Notes: generated by a model not told the origin, from the letters alone. A stretch of 64,000 nucleotides of DNA from CBDCGS01 sp965216915 (GCA_965216915.1 CBDCGS010000011.1:930001-994000); one strand, 5' to 3'; counted from the first letter of the stretch, positions 25,911 through 34,282 are shown. Made by a program: numbers and translations.

Positions 25911-26957
25911 TCACGAGTCTCCGCTCGCCAGCGCGCACCGAACGTGCTCGCTCGGGCAGATCCGCCGCCCCTGGCCGCAACACAAGCCACCGCCGCCGCC
26001 CACATCCACCGCATCGCGCACCAATTTGGCGAGCGCCTCGATGAATGCCGGATGCGTGCCGACCGCCGGCACCCGCGCATAGTGCGGCACGCCCTCGCGC
26101 TCGGCCAACGCACGATACTCGATGTCGAGCTCGACCAGCGTCTCGGAATGTTCCGAGACGAACGCGATCGGCGCGAGCACGACGGGAACACCGTCGCGGC
26201 CAGCTCGCGCGATTTCCGCCTCGGTCGACGGTTCGATCCACGCGAGGGGACCGACGCGGCTCTGATAACAAACCGCCCAGTCCAAGTCGGGACGGTCCAG
26301 CCGTTGCACGATCTCCTTGGCGGTCTGCTCCACCTGCCACTGATAGGGATCGCCGCGCGCAACGATGCGCTTTGGCAGGCCGTGCGCTGAAAGCAGAAGG
26401 CGCGGCGTGCCACGCTGCGCGGCCGCCTCCAGCGCGGGTGTGATGAGCGCGCACTGAGCAGCGGCAAGCCCGTCCGACAACGGATAGCAGCAAACGCCCG
26501 TCATCGGTACGGTGATCCGAGCGCGCGCGGCCGCGGCGCGCCAATCCGCTAGCGACGACGCTGTGGTCGCGGTTGAGAACTGGGGATAGAGCGGGAGCAG
26601 AATGACCCGATCGGGCCGAAACGCGGCAACCTCCTCTGCGACCTCACGGCTACGCGGCGCCCAGTAGCGCATCACGATAAACGTTCGCACCTCGCCGAGG
26701 CCTGCCAAGGCAGTCGCCAGTGCCTTCGCCTGCGCCTCGGTCTGGGGCACGATGGGAGAACGCCCGCCCATCTGACGATATATCTCGCGTGCCGTCGGAC
26801 CGCGGCGCCGCGCGATAAAGCGGGACAGGAAAAAGCGTATGGGCGCCGGCGCACCGATGATCGCCGGATCGCTAAACAAATTTCGAAGAAAGGGTTCGAC
26901 CGCGTCGAGCGAATCAGGTCCGCCGAGATTAAACAAGACGACCGCGATGCGGCTCAT
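25911..26957 (-). CDS. hemH: Ferrochelatase with C-terminal cysteine cluster
   Basis: 348-aa enzyme inserting Fe2+ into protoporphyrin IX. It begins IAVVLFNLGGPDSLDAVEPFLRNLF-like sequence, has the catalytic histidine in LLLSAHGLPKRIV and the acidic face FVSEHSETLVELDIEY. The extra C-terminal tail holds Cys326, Cys327, Cys334 and Cys341, spacing compatible with the [2Fe-2S] cluster seen in Caulobacter and some other bacterial ferrochelatases. Not cysteine-rich in E. coli HemH. Directly abuts hemJ. Confidence 0.94.
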   Translation of the reverse strand: MSRIAVVLFNLGGPDSLDAVEPFLRNLFSDPAIIGAPAPIRFFLSRFIARRRGPTAREIYRQMGGRSPIVPQTEAQAKALATALAGLGEVRTFIVMRYWAPRSREVAEEVAAFRPDRVILLPLYPQFSTATTASSLADWRAAAARARITVPMTGVCCYPLSDGLAAAQCALITPALEAAAQRGTPRLLLSAHGLPKRIVARGDPYQWQVEQTAKEIVQRLDRPDLDWAVCYQSRVGPLAWIEPSTEAEIARAGRDGVPVVLAPIAFVSEHSETLVELDIEYRALAEREGVPHYARVPAVGTHPAFIEALAKLVRDAVDVGGGGGLCCGQGRRICPSEHVRCALASGDS

Positions 26958-27001
26958 AGGAACTCTTTACACGTGAAGGCGACGACGTGGTGCGCGCCCC
27001 A

Positions 27002-28078
27002 TCAGGCGGCGGGACGCCGCCAATCATGAACGAAATCGCAGAGCGCCGCGACATGCTCCGGCGGCGTCTGCGGAACAATTCCATGGCCCAGGTTGAACAC
27101 AAAGGGTCGGTGACCAAACGCCTCGAGAATCCGTTCAGCGGCGGCACGCATGATAGGACCGCCCGCAACCAGGGCCATCGGGTCGAGGTTACCCTGCAAC
27201 GCACCGGCCGACTGCAGATGTTGTACCGCCCAAGCGCGCGGCACTCCGGTGTCGAGCGATACCGCATCGACGCCTGTTTCGCGCACAAACCGTGCATAGG
27301 ACGCCCCAATTCCTCGCGGAAATCCGATGATCGCCGCGTGCGGATGTACGCGACGAACCTGCTCGACAATCCGGGCGATCGGCATGATGCACCAACGCGT
27401 GAGATCGTCCTCCGACAACACGCCGGCCCAACTGTCGAAGATCTGCACCGCCTCGGCGCCGGCGTCGATCTGTGCGATGAGATGCGCGCTCGTTGCCTCG
27501 CAGAGGATATCGATCAACCGCGTGAAGTCCTCGGGCTCCCGGTAGGCCCAGGTCTTGATGCGCCCGAAGTCGCGGCTGCTGCCGCCTTCAACCATGTAAG
27601 TTGCGACGGTCCAGGGCGCGCCGGCAAAGCCGAGAACCGCGACACCTGACGGAACATCCGCCCCCACGCGGCGCACCACCTCATAGACTGGTTGGAGCCG
27701 TTCAAGGAAAGCTCCGCGATCGAAAGCGGGGATTTGAGCCGCACATTCAATCGGCTCCAAGACAGGTCCCTCGCCGGCACGAAAATCAACCGGTCGCCCG
27801 AGCGCATCGGGCACCACCAGAATGTCCGAAAAGATAATCGCGGCATCCAGCGCAAACCGCCGAACCGGCTGCAGGCTCACCTCCGCCGCGCGTGCCGGCG
27901 TGTAGCAGAGATCGAGAAATGATCCCGCTCGTGCGCGGACTTCCCTGTACTCGGGTAAATACCGACCCGCTTGGCGCATCAACCAAACCGGAACCCGGGA
28001 CGGGACACGACCGGACAGCGCGTCGAGGATCGGTTTTTGTGACGCCTGCTCGGCCACGCGGTGTTCCCCACAATTCAC
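27002..28078 (-). CDS. hemE: Uroporphyrinogen decarboxylase
   Basis: 358-aa cytosolic enzyme converting uroporphyrinogen III to coproporphyrinogen III. PVWLMRQAGRYLPEYR near the N-terminus holds the invariant arginines; FSDILVVPDALG and GFAGAPWTVATYMVEGG follow; GNLDP and FNLGHGIVPQTPPEHV close the barrel. A GTG start at 28078 is used; a second GTG six codons in is possible. It faces away from the putative oriC, exactly as in Caulobacter, Rickettsia and relatives. Confidence 0.97.
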   Translation of the reverse strand: MNCGEHRVAEQASQKPILDALSGRVPSRVPVWLMRQAGRYLPEYREVRARAGSFLDLCYTPARAAEVSLQPVRRFALDAAIIFSDILVVPDALGRPVDFRAGEGPVLEPIECAAQIPAFDRGAFLERLQPVYEVVRRVGADVPSGVAVLGFAGAPWTVATYMVEGGSSRDFGRIKTWAYREPEDFTRLIDILCEATSAHLIAQIDAGAEAVQIFDSWAGVLSEDDLTRWCIMPIARIVEQVRRVHPHAAIIGFPRGIGASYARFVRETGVDAVSLDTGVPRAWAVQHLQSAGALQGNLDPMALVAGGPIMRAAAERILEAFGHRPFVFNLGHGIVPQTPPEHVAALCDFVHDWRRPAA

Positions 28079-28438
28079 AGGGCCTTCTTATACCGTCTCT
28101 CGACTCTAAGAGAGAGTGATTGGTGTTGTTGTACGGTGAGAAGCGGGGATTACTGGTTTACCCGCTGGTTATCCCCGACCGGGCATGATCTCGAACACAG
28201 CGAACACCGATCTGTGAGTCATGGGGGCAAATCCGAAATGGGCGTTGCGCCCGGCGGGTTCATCCCGCCTGGGGTTGGGGATCCGGGTGGGGCAAGGTGG
28301 AGGCCTGAGCAATATCCCCGCATTTCGGGGATTGCCGCGGCCACGGTGGGCAAGACGTGCCATCATGTGGACGTGACGGACGTCGGTGGTTGTAGCACGG
28401 TCGATCCACCGAGTTTTCCATTCCGGAGCGCTGAGCCA
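28079..28438. other. oriC: Putative chromosomal replication origin (oriC)
   Basis: Long non-coding gap between divergent hemE and PPSR, the place where oriC lies in Caulobacter and other alphaproteobacteria. Contents: a less GC-rich stretch near 28081-28140 that includes TCTCTC/GAGAGA arms; five copies of GGGGAT in either orientation, two pairs of which are inverted (CGGGGATTA 28144-28152 with TTATCCCCG 28169-28177; ATCCCCG 28314-28320 with CGGGGAT 28326-28332); and two GANTC methylation sites (28102-28106, 28216-28220). TTATCCCCG is 7 of 9 to the DnaA box TTATCCACA. No perfect DnaA box was found, so the call rests mainly on context. Confidence 0.72.
28314..28332. repeat. Inverted repeat in putative oriC
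   Basis: Perfect 7-bp arms ATCCCCG and CGGGGAT around a 5-nt spacer. It is the tightest of the paired GGGGAT motifs in the hemE-PPSR gap and a candidate binding site for an initiator or origin regulator. Confidence 0.6.
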
Positions 28439-29260
28439 TTGCGGTCTTTTCATCTCCACTTGATCTCGGATGCGACCGGGGAGACCTGTGTCACGGTCGC
28501 GCGCGCGGTGGTTTCGCAGTTTCAGGATGTGCAGCCCAACGAGCACCTTTGGTCGTTGGTTCGCACGGAAAGCCAGCTCAACCGGATTCTGCAAAACATC
28601 GAGGCGAATCCGGGCGTCGTCATGTTTACCCTGGTCGATGAGTCGCTTCGGGAGACACTGCTGTCCGGTTGTCGGGCGCTCGAAGTTCCCTGCATTCCGC
28701 TGCTCGACATGGTGATCTCCGCATTGAGCGGATTTCTCGGCGTGGAGGCACGCAATCAGCCGGGTCGCCAGCATGTCGTCGACGCGCAATATCTCAAGCG
28801 CATCGATGCGATGAATTATGCGGTTGGCCATGACGACGGACAAGCCGCGGCGACCCTCCATGAAGCGGACATCGTGGTGGTGGGTGTCTCGCGCACGTCA
28901 AAGACCCCCACCTGCTTTTACCTTGCCAACCGTGGCTTCAAAGCGGCGAACGTTCCGTTGGTGCCCGACTGTCCGCTGCCGGCCGAGCTTCTCGCGCTTG
29001 ACGGTTCGCTGGTCGTCGGCCTCACGCGCGGCCCGGATCAGCTTGTCGAGATCCGCCGAAATCGGTTGCGCATGATCGGGGAAGAAGGGGGGACCGATTA
29101 TATCGATCCGGCTCAGGTGCGGGACGAGGTGGCTGCCGCGCGGCGCCTATTCGCCAAGGCAGGATGGCCCGTGATCGACGTGTCGCGCCGATCGGTCGAG
29201 GAGATCGCTGCGGCGATCCTGCAAATTCACGCAGACCGAGAGCGCACGGAACAGGCGTGA
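28439..29260 (+). CDS. Bifunctional kinase/pyrophosphorylase (PPSR, DUF299 family)
   Basis: 273-aa regulator of phosphoenolpyruvate synthase or pyruvate phosphate dikinase; it adds and removes a phosphate on a target threonine using ADP and Pi. FHLHLISDATGETCVTVARAVVSQF is the family N-terminus; the P-loop-like GVSRTSKTPTCFYLANRG is near residue 147; LDGSLVVGLTRGPDQLVEIRRNRL follows. No ATG fits; a TTG at 28439 with GGAG 10 bp upstream gives the normal length, while the open frame extends to 28061. Homologue of RP001, the gene flanking oriC on the side opposite hemE. Confidence 0.9.
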   Translation: MRSFHLHLISDATGETCVTVARAVVSQFQDVQPNEHLWSLVRTESQLNRILQNIEANPGVVMFTLVDESLRETLLSGCRALEVPCIPLLDMVISALSGFLGVEARNQPGRQHVVDAQYLKRIDAMNYAVGHDDGQAAATLHEADIVVVGVSRTSKTPTCFYLANRGFKAANVPLVPDCPLPAELLALDGSLVVGLTRGPDQLVEIRRNRLRMIGEEGGTDYIDPAQVRDEVAAARRLFAKAGWPVIDVSRRSVEEIAAAILQIHADRERTEQA

Positions 29261-30310
29261 TCAGGACTGCTCTGCCCACGCGATCGGAATTGGCCCTGTA
29301 CACTCGCCCGAGATCGGCATGACTGCCTCGTCGACGAGTTCAAGCCAATCGGTGTCGAGGCCATCGGGGTCGCGGGTGTCCGCGCTGCCGGTTGCGGGCA
29401 TGGCGGACGCCGTCCGGCGAAAGTGCGCGCGCAAAACGACGATGCAGCGCAAGGATTCGCTTCCGGCCTTGAGTGTGTCGACGACATAGTTCGCACGGGT
29501 TTCTTCCGTGATGTCTGAGAGGGCGTCGGGCATCAACGGCACGAGTAAATAGTGAAAAACGTTGGAACTCTCGTCGAGTATGGTGAGGCGGCAATCTTCC
29601 TGACTGGTCGCGAACACGGTGAATCGCTCGGCCGAATCGGCAAGCAATTGGGCTGCCATGGCGGCTGCGCTCTTGCGCCCTGAAGCGTTTGGGGAAAAGC
29701 CGAAATATTCGAAATACTTCCGCTCCAACGCTTCGACCCACGCCTCCCCCTGCTCATAGAGCCGGCGCTTGATGTAGCCGAGGGTCACCGCAAGCTGACG
29801 CACCGCATTGTCGGTCAACCGCTCGACCTTGACGTGCATGTGCGTCAACCGCAGCCCCGTGTCCGCGCTCTCGCGTTGGATCAGCAGGCCGTAGTCGAGA
29901 TCGACCAACCGATCCAAGAGCGCCTCGAATCCCGGGGACTCGCTCGAACACTCGTCGGGATCGAAGGTGAACGAGTCTAGGTCCGGTGCAAGGCGGAAGA
30001 TATTCTCCGCGGTCATCTCGTTGGCGCGCCGCACGCGGATGTGCCTGCGCAGCGCACGGGGCATTGCGCCATCGACCAAAATAACCAAGGCGCCACGTTG
30101 GAAGGGATGCTCGGTTCCCGGTGCAATCGCACCCGGTCTGAGACCGGCCCGCGTGACGAACGGGTAGGGTTTGCCGTGCTGCGCGAAGCTGTGGTAACTC
30201 TCGACCAGCGTCGCTCGGACCAGAAAATCGATCAACCGCTGGCGCGCTGCGTCATAGGGCGCGGGCGACGCGCCGGCTTCTAGCTCCGAGAGGGAAATCG
30301 CTTCGCCCAT
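29261..30310 (-). CDS. Unrecognised 349-aa protein
   Basis: I do not recognise a family. It is soluble-looking: no signal peptide, no membrane helix, mixed alpha/beta composition. Segments that look structured: ALVILVDGAMPRALRRHIRVRRANEMTAENIF, a central helical EQGEAWVEALERKYFEYFG, and a beta-rich RFTVFATSQEDCRLTILDESSNVFHYLLVPL. The start MGEAISLSELEAG at 30310 is the best; an alternative ATG lies at 30361. It is on the strand opposite its neighbours and its stop directly abuts the PPSR stop (TGA then TCA). Its ATG overlaps the first possible maf ATG head to head. Confidence 0.7.
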   Translation of the reverse strand: MGEAISLSELEAGASPAPYDAARQRLIDFLVRATLVESYHSFAQHGKPYPFVTRAGLRPGAIAPGTEHPFQRGALVILVDGAMPRALRRHIRVRRANEMTAENIFRLAPDLDSFTFDPDECSSESPGFEALLDRLVDLDYGLLIQRESADTGLRLTHMHVKVERLTDNAVRQLAVTLGYIKRRLYEQGEAWVEALERKYFEYFGFSPNASGRKSAAAMAAQLLADSAERFTVFATSQEDCRLTILDESSNVFHYLLVPLMPDALSDITEETRANYVVDTLKAGSESLRCIVVLRAHFRRTASAMPATGSADTRDPDGLDTDWLELVDEAVMPISGECTGPIPIAWAEQS

Positions 30311-30326
30311 GCCCGGCAAACGCCCT

Positions 30327-30998
30327 ATGCTCGAGTCTGCGCCAATCGGCGCCGGCAGCATAGAGGGCGGCGAATCCCAGGGTCAAGCAACGGCCGCCCC
30401 AACCCAGCCCCTGATCCTGGCCTCGGCGAGCCAGACGCGGCGCGCCCTATTGCGCGCGGTCGGCCTCCAAGCGCGCGCCGTGCCGGCCGCCATCGATGAA
30501 GGTGCGGTGAAGGCCAGCATGGCGGCGTCGGGCGCGGGTGGCGCGGCGACGGCGCACGCACTCGCCGTGCTCAAGGCACAGCGGATCAGCGCGAGCGAGC
30601 CGAACGCGTTTGTCATTGGGGCCGATCAACTGCTCGTCTGCGAGGGGGTTTGGTATGACAAACCAACCGACCGGACCCGTGCGCGCGAGCAGCTTCTCGC
30701 CCTCAGAGGCCGTACCCACGTGCTCGAGACTGCTGTGACGGTGGTGCGGGAAGGCGCCGAGATCTGGTCCCATGTCGCGTCTCCGCGATTGACCATGCGC
30801 GCGTTCACCGAGGCTTTTTTGGACGCGCATCTCGACGCCTCCGGCAAAGGGGTCTGCGCGACCGTCGGCGGCTATCGCCTTGAGGACCATGGCGCTCAGC
30901 TCTTCGAGCGCGTGGAGGGCGATTGGTTCGCGATCATGGGGTTGCCGCTGCTTCCGCTGCTCGCATTCCTCCGTGCTCATGGGGTTGTGGGGTCATGA
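30327..30998 (+). CDS. maf: Maf-like nucleotide pyrophosphatase
   Basis: 223-aa (or 229 if started at 30309) house-cleaning enzyme hydrolysing modified or canonical NTPs. PLILASASQTRRALLRAVGL is the family opening, AFVIGADQLLVCEGVWYDKP holds the catalytic acidic residue region, and GKGVCATVGGYRLEDHGAQLF and DWFAIMGLPLLPLL close it. The first 30 residues are outside the family and start choice is uncertain. It overlaps aroE by 4 bp (ATGA); maf-aroE-coaE-dnaQ is the conserved order next to alphaproteobacterial origins. Confidence 0.88.
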   Translation: MLESAPIGAGSIEGGESQGQATAAPTQPLILASASQTRRALLRAVGLQARAVPAAIDEGAVKASMAASGAGGAATAHALAVLKAQRISASEPNAFVIGADQLLVCEGVWYDKPTDRTRAREQLLALRGRTHVLETAVTVVREGAEIWSHVASPRLTMRAFTEAFLDAHLDASGKGVCATVGGYRLEDHGAQLFERVEGDWFAIMGLPLLPLLAFLRAHGVVGS

Positions 30999-31834
30999 TG
31001 CTTTCGGGCGCGGCTCAGATCGCTGGTGTGATGGGCTGGCCGGTAGCGCACTCGCGATCGCCGCGTCTCCACGGTTTTTGGCTCGAGAAGCACCGGGTTG
31101 ACGGCGCCTATGTCCCGCTCGCTGTGCACCCTGACATGCTGGGTGTTGCGCTGCGCGGGCTTTCGGCGCTCGGATTTCGCGGCTGCAACCTCACCGTGCC
31201 GCACAAGGAGGCGGCGCTCGAGCACCTCGACGAGATCTCGCCCACCGCCAGGCGCATCGGCGCCGTGAACACCATCGTCGTGGGCGACGACGCATCACTG
31301 CACGGTGACAACACCGACGCCTACGGATTTGTCGAGAACCTCCACGCATGCGCGCCGTCATGGGCGGCCGATCGTCCGGCCGTCGTGCTCGGTGCGGGCG
31401 GTGCCGCGCGTGCGGCGGTTGCGGCGCTCGGCACGTGCGGCGTTCCAGAGATCCGGGTGGTCAACCGCACCGTCGCGCGCGCGGAGGCCGTATGCCGGGA
31501 TTTCGCCGGCGCGACCACACCGAACCCGTGGGGCGTATGGCAGACGTGCCTGGCGGATGCAGGCTTGCTCGTCAACACGACCAGCCTGGGGATGACCGGG
31601 CAGCCGCCGCTCACCGTCGATCTCACGAGCCTTCCGCCCAGCGCTGTGGTCTATGATTTGGTCTATGCGCCCCTCGAAACGGCCCTGCTCGCCGCCGCAC
31701 GTGCGGCGGGACATGCGACCGTGGATGGCTTGGGCATGCTGCTCCACCAAGCACGCCCGGGGTTTACCGCTTGGTTCGGCGTGGAGCCGTCGGTGACGGA
31801 CGACCTCTACGCGTTTGTTGCTGATGGGCTCTGA
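30995..31834 (+). CDS. aroE: Shikimate dehydrogenase (NADP+)
   Basis: 279-aa enzyme of the shikimate pathway reducing 3-dehydroshikimate. The substrate motif GWPVAHSRSPRLHGFW is near the N-terminus, NLTVPHKEAA holds the catalytic lysine, GAVNTIV and GDNTDAYGF follow, and VVLGAGGAARAAVAAL is the NADP-binding loop; the NRT motif comes next. ATGA overlap with maf selects this start. Confidence 0.96.
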   Translation: MMLSGAAQIAGVMGWPVAHSRSPRLHGFWLEKHRVDGAYVPLAVHPDMLGVALRGLSALGFRGCNLTVPHKEAALEHLDEISPTARRIGAVNTIVVGDDASLHGDNTDAYGFVENLHACAPSWAADRPAVVLGAGGAARAAVAALGTCGVPEIRVVNRTVARAEAVCRDFAGATTPNPWGVWQTCLADAGLLVNTTSLGMTGQPPLTVDLTSLPPSAVVYDLVYAPLETALLAAARAAGHATVDGLGMLLHQARPGFTAWFGVEPSVTDDLYAFVADGL

Positions 31835-31841
31835 GCGCGCG

Positions 31842-32513
31842 ATGATCGTGCTTGGCCTCACCGGGTCGATCGGGATGGGTAAAACCACAGCCGCGCGCGC
31901 GTTCCGGCACTTCGGCGTCGCGACCTACGATGCCGATGCTGCCGTCCATCGTCTTCTCGGCGCAGGCGGTGCCGCGGTCGGTGCTGTGCTTCGTTTGTTC
32001 CCCGATGTCGCCATCGACGGCGATCCCCGACACGGCATCGATCGCCGGGTGCTGGGCGCCCGCGTGTTCGGCGACAATGCCGCGTTGGCGAGACTGGAGG
32101 CGCTCCTCCACCCTCGTGTGCGCGCGGAGGAACGCCATTTTCTCGAAGCGCGACAGCGCCACGGCGATCACCTGGTGGTTCTCGATATTCCGCTTTTGTT
32201 CGAAACTGGCGGCGAACGCCGCTGCGACGTCACGGCCGTCGTCTCGGCACCTTCTTTCGTACAGCGCGCGCGCGTGATGCGGCGCGCCGGCATGACCGAG
32301 GACCGCCTGGCGGCGATTCTGGCCCGTCAGATGCCCGATCGAGAGAAGCGGCGGCGTGCCGATTTCGTCATTCCGACGGGTCTCGACCGGCGTCTGGCCC
32401 GCCACCGTGTGCATCGCATCATAAACCGGCTCTCGGGCCGCCGCGGGACCCATTGGCCGGCGGCCTGGGCCGCCGCGCTCCGCCCGCAACAGCGCGGAGG
32501 ATCGCATGCGTGA
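31842..32513 (+). CDS. coaE: Dephospho-CoA kinase
   Basis: 223-aa P-loop kinase catalysing the last step of coenzyme A synthesis. Walker A is GLTGSIGMGKTTAA at the N-terminus; YDADAAVHRLL holds the DxD-type residues and VVLDIPLLFETGGE is the characteristic lid block. An ATG at 31824 overlapping the aroE stop would add six residues. Overlaps dnaQ by 8 bp. Confidence 0.95.
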   Translation: MIVLGLTGSIGMGKTTAARAFRHFGVATYDADAAVHRLLGAGGAAVGAVLRLFPDVAIDGDPRHGIDRRVLGARVFGDNAALARLEALLHPRVRAEERHFLEARQRHGDHLVVLDIPLLFETGGERRCDVTAVVSAPSFVQRARVMRRAGMTEDRLAAILARQMPDREKRRRADFVIPTGLDRRLARHRVHRIINRLSGRRGTHWPAAWAAALRPQQRGGSHA

Positions 32514-33183
32514 GGTGGTTCTGGATACCGAGACCACAGGGCTCGATCCACGCGCTGGGCACCGCATCGTCGAGATCGGCTGCGTGGAGCTGACGAACCA
32601 GATCCCGACGGGTCAGGCCTTCCAGACCTACGTCAATCCCGAACGTGACATGCCCGAAGAGGCCGAGCGCGTGCACGGTTTGACCGGGCGTTTCCTTGCC
32701 GACAAGCCCCTGTTCGCTGCGGTCGCCGACGCGTTCCTAGCGTTCGTCGGCGATGCGAAGCTCGTGATTCACAACGCCGCGTTCGATATCGGCTTCCTCA
32801 ACGCCGAGCTCGATCGGCTGGGGCGCGCCCCGATCGCGATGTCTCGGGCGGTCGACACCGTCACCCTCGCGCGCCGCAAGTTCCCGGGCGCGCCGGCGAG
32901 CCTGGATGCGCTCTGCCGGCGTTTCGGCATCGACGCCTCCGCGCGGGTCAAGCACGGCGCGTTGCTCGACGCCGAGCTGCTCGCCGAAGTCTATCTGGAG
33001 CTGATCGGCGGTCGGCAGCCTGGCTTGGTATTCGCCGTGCCGACCGTGGCTACCAGCGCGCCGCACGCGCCAGCACCGGCCAGCGAGCGGCGCGCGCCGC
33101 GGCCGCACGCGCCGAGCGCCGAAGAAGCAGCCGCCCACGACGCTTTCTTGGCGTCCTTGGACAAGCCGATCTGGCTGCAGTAA
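32506..33183 (+). CDS. dnaQ: DNA polymerase III subunit epsilon
   Basis: 225-aa 3'-5' proofreading exonuclease (DEDDh). Exo I is VVLDTETTGLD (catalytic Asp7 and Glu9), Exo II is LVIHNAAFDIGFLNAEL, and Exo III is VKHGALLDAELLAEVY with the active histidine. The C-terminal tail is proline/alanine-rich and ends LDKPIWLQ, resembling the linker and segment that bind the polymerase subunit. Last gene of the conserved rightward maf-aroE-coaE-dnaQ operon; convergent with secB across 15 bp. Confidence 0.96.
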   Translation: MREVVLDTETTGLDPRAGHRIVEIGCVELTNQIPTGQAFQTYVNPERDMPEEAERVHGLTGRFLADKPLFAAVADAFLAFVGDAKLVIHNAAFDIGFLNAELDRLGRAPIAMSRAVDTVTLARRKFPGAPASLDALCRRFGIDASARVKHGALLDAELLAEVYLELIGGRQPGLVFAVPTVATSAPHAPAPASERRAPRPHAPSAEEAAAHDAFLASLDKPIWLQ

Positions 33184-33198
33184 GGCGCCGGATGTTCC

Positions 33199-33708
33199 TT
33201 AGGCGCTGGCCGTCGGTGTCGGCGCTTGTCCTTGCGGCTGTGCCGTAGCACCCTGCCGCTCACGGAACAAAGCAAGAAAATCGATCGGGCTCAGCATAAG
33301 GGGCGGGAAACCCCCGTCGCGCGTGGCGTCGGCCATGATCCGCCGCGCAAACGGGAAGAGCAGGCGCGGACATTCGACCAACAGGACGATTTGCATGGCT
33401 TCCTGCGGCACCCCGACCAAAGAGAAGACGCCGTTGTAGGTGAGCTCGACGAGAAAAACCGGGCTTTCGCCGCTGCGCGCGTCGGCACTCAGGCTCAGTG
33501 ATACCTCGTAAACGCCATCGCGCAGCGCCTTCGCCTCAACCTGCACGTTGACCTTGATTTCGGGCTGGGCCCCGGTCTGCGCCAGGCTCTCGGGCGCCCC
33601 GGGGTTCTCGAACGAGAGGTCTTTGACATATTGGGTTTGGATGCCGAGCTGCGGGCGGGGCGCATCCGCGGCGGCCGGCTGTGGTGTTGGGGTTTCGGCG
33701 TCTGCCAT
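33199..33708 (-). CDS. secB: Protein-export chaperone SecB
   Basis: 169-aa cytoplasmic chaperone keeping preproteins unfolded for SecA. QTQYVKDLSFENPGAPESL, INVQVEAKAL-like strand, FLVELTYNGVF and LLFPFARRIMADATRDGGFPPLMLSPIDF are family-diagnostic. N- and C-terminal tails are proline/alanine/glutamine-rich. AGGAGG lies close before the ATG. Usual alphaproteobacterial place after dnaQ. Confidence 0.96.
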   Translation of the reverse strand: MADAETPTPQPAAADAPRPQLGIQTQYVKDLSFENPGAPESLAQTGAQPEIKVNVQVEAKALRDGVYEVSLSLSADARSGESPVFLVELTYNGVFSLVGVPQEAMQIVLLVECPRLLFPFARRIMADATRDGGFPPLMLSPIDFLALFRERQGATAQPQGQAPTPTASA

Positions 33709-33799
33709 CGATCCCTCCTCGGCGTGGCGCGTCGCGGTGCTAGCACGTCACCATTGGGTTAACAACGATTCTTCCTCCGGCGCCGCGCCTGCGGGCGTT

Positions 33800-34282
33800 C
33801 TAGCGCTCGCGCGGCGGGAGGGCGTTATCGTCATCCTCCAGACGCGTATATTCGCCATCGATGACGGCCCCGTTGCCCTCCGAGCGCGTTTCTCGCCCCT
33901 CGGCTCCCTGAGCCCCTCCGGCAACGCCATGCCGCTTGGCGACATGCCGGATTACCGTACGCAAGATGCGGCGGCGCAGCACGGGCAAGAGGAGGAGCGT
34001 GCCAAGCGCATCTGTGAAAAACCCTGGCGTCAGAAGCAGAACGGCCGCGACCGCCAGCAAGGCTCCTTCCGCCATTTCGGCGACGGGGATCCGGTTGGCG
34101 GCGAGCTGCTGGCGCGCCCGTGCGATCGTCCGAATGCCTTGGAGGCGCAGGATAAAGCCGCCGATCACCGCCGTGCCGATGATTGTGCCGATCGTCGGCC
34201 AGGTGCCGATGATCCCGCCAACCTCAAGAAATATGAAGATTTCTGCGGTAGGTATGCCCAGCAACAGGATGAGGAGCGGCAT
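33800..34282 (-). CDS. fxsA: FxsA family membrane protein
   Basis: 160-aa inner-membrane protein. It has hydrophobic segments at residues 1-20, 24-46 and 73-100, with PTAEIFIFLEVGGIIG and LLAVAAVLLLTPGFFTDALG as the family signatures, and a charged C-terminal tail. E. coli FxsA eases phage T7 exclusion by the F plasmid; the native role is unknown. Divergent from the Tim44-like gene, and secB-fxsA-tim44-mltA is a recurrent alphaproteobacterial order. Confidence 0.9.
   Translation of the reverse strand: MPLLILLLGIPTAEIFIFLEVGGIIGTWPTIGTIIGTAVIGGFILRLQGIRTIARARQQLAANRIPVAEMAEGALLAVAAVLLLTPGFFTDALGTLLLLPVLRRRILRTVIRHVAKRHGVAGGAQGAEGRETRSEGNGAVIDGEYTRLEDDDNALPPRER

Noticed and set aside
26966..26979. 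A third possible parS, TTTACACGTGAAGG, upstream of hemH
   Set aside because: Only the central CACGTG and part of each arm match; four of 14 core positions differ, too weak for ParB.
28061..28438. N-terminal extension of PPSR through the hemE gap
   Set aside because: The frame is open but the translation has no PPSR similarity and would cover the whole putative origin; the TTG at 28439 gives the usual length.
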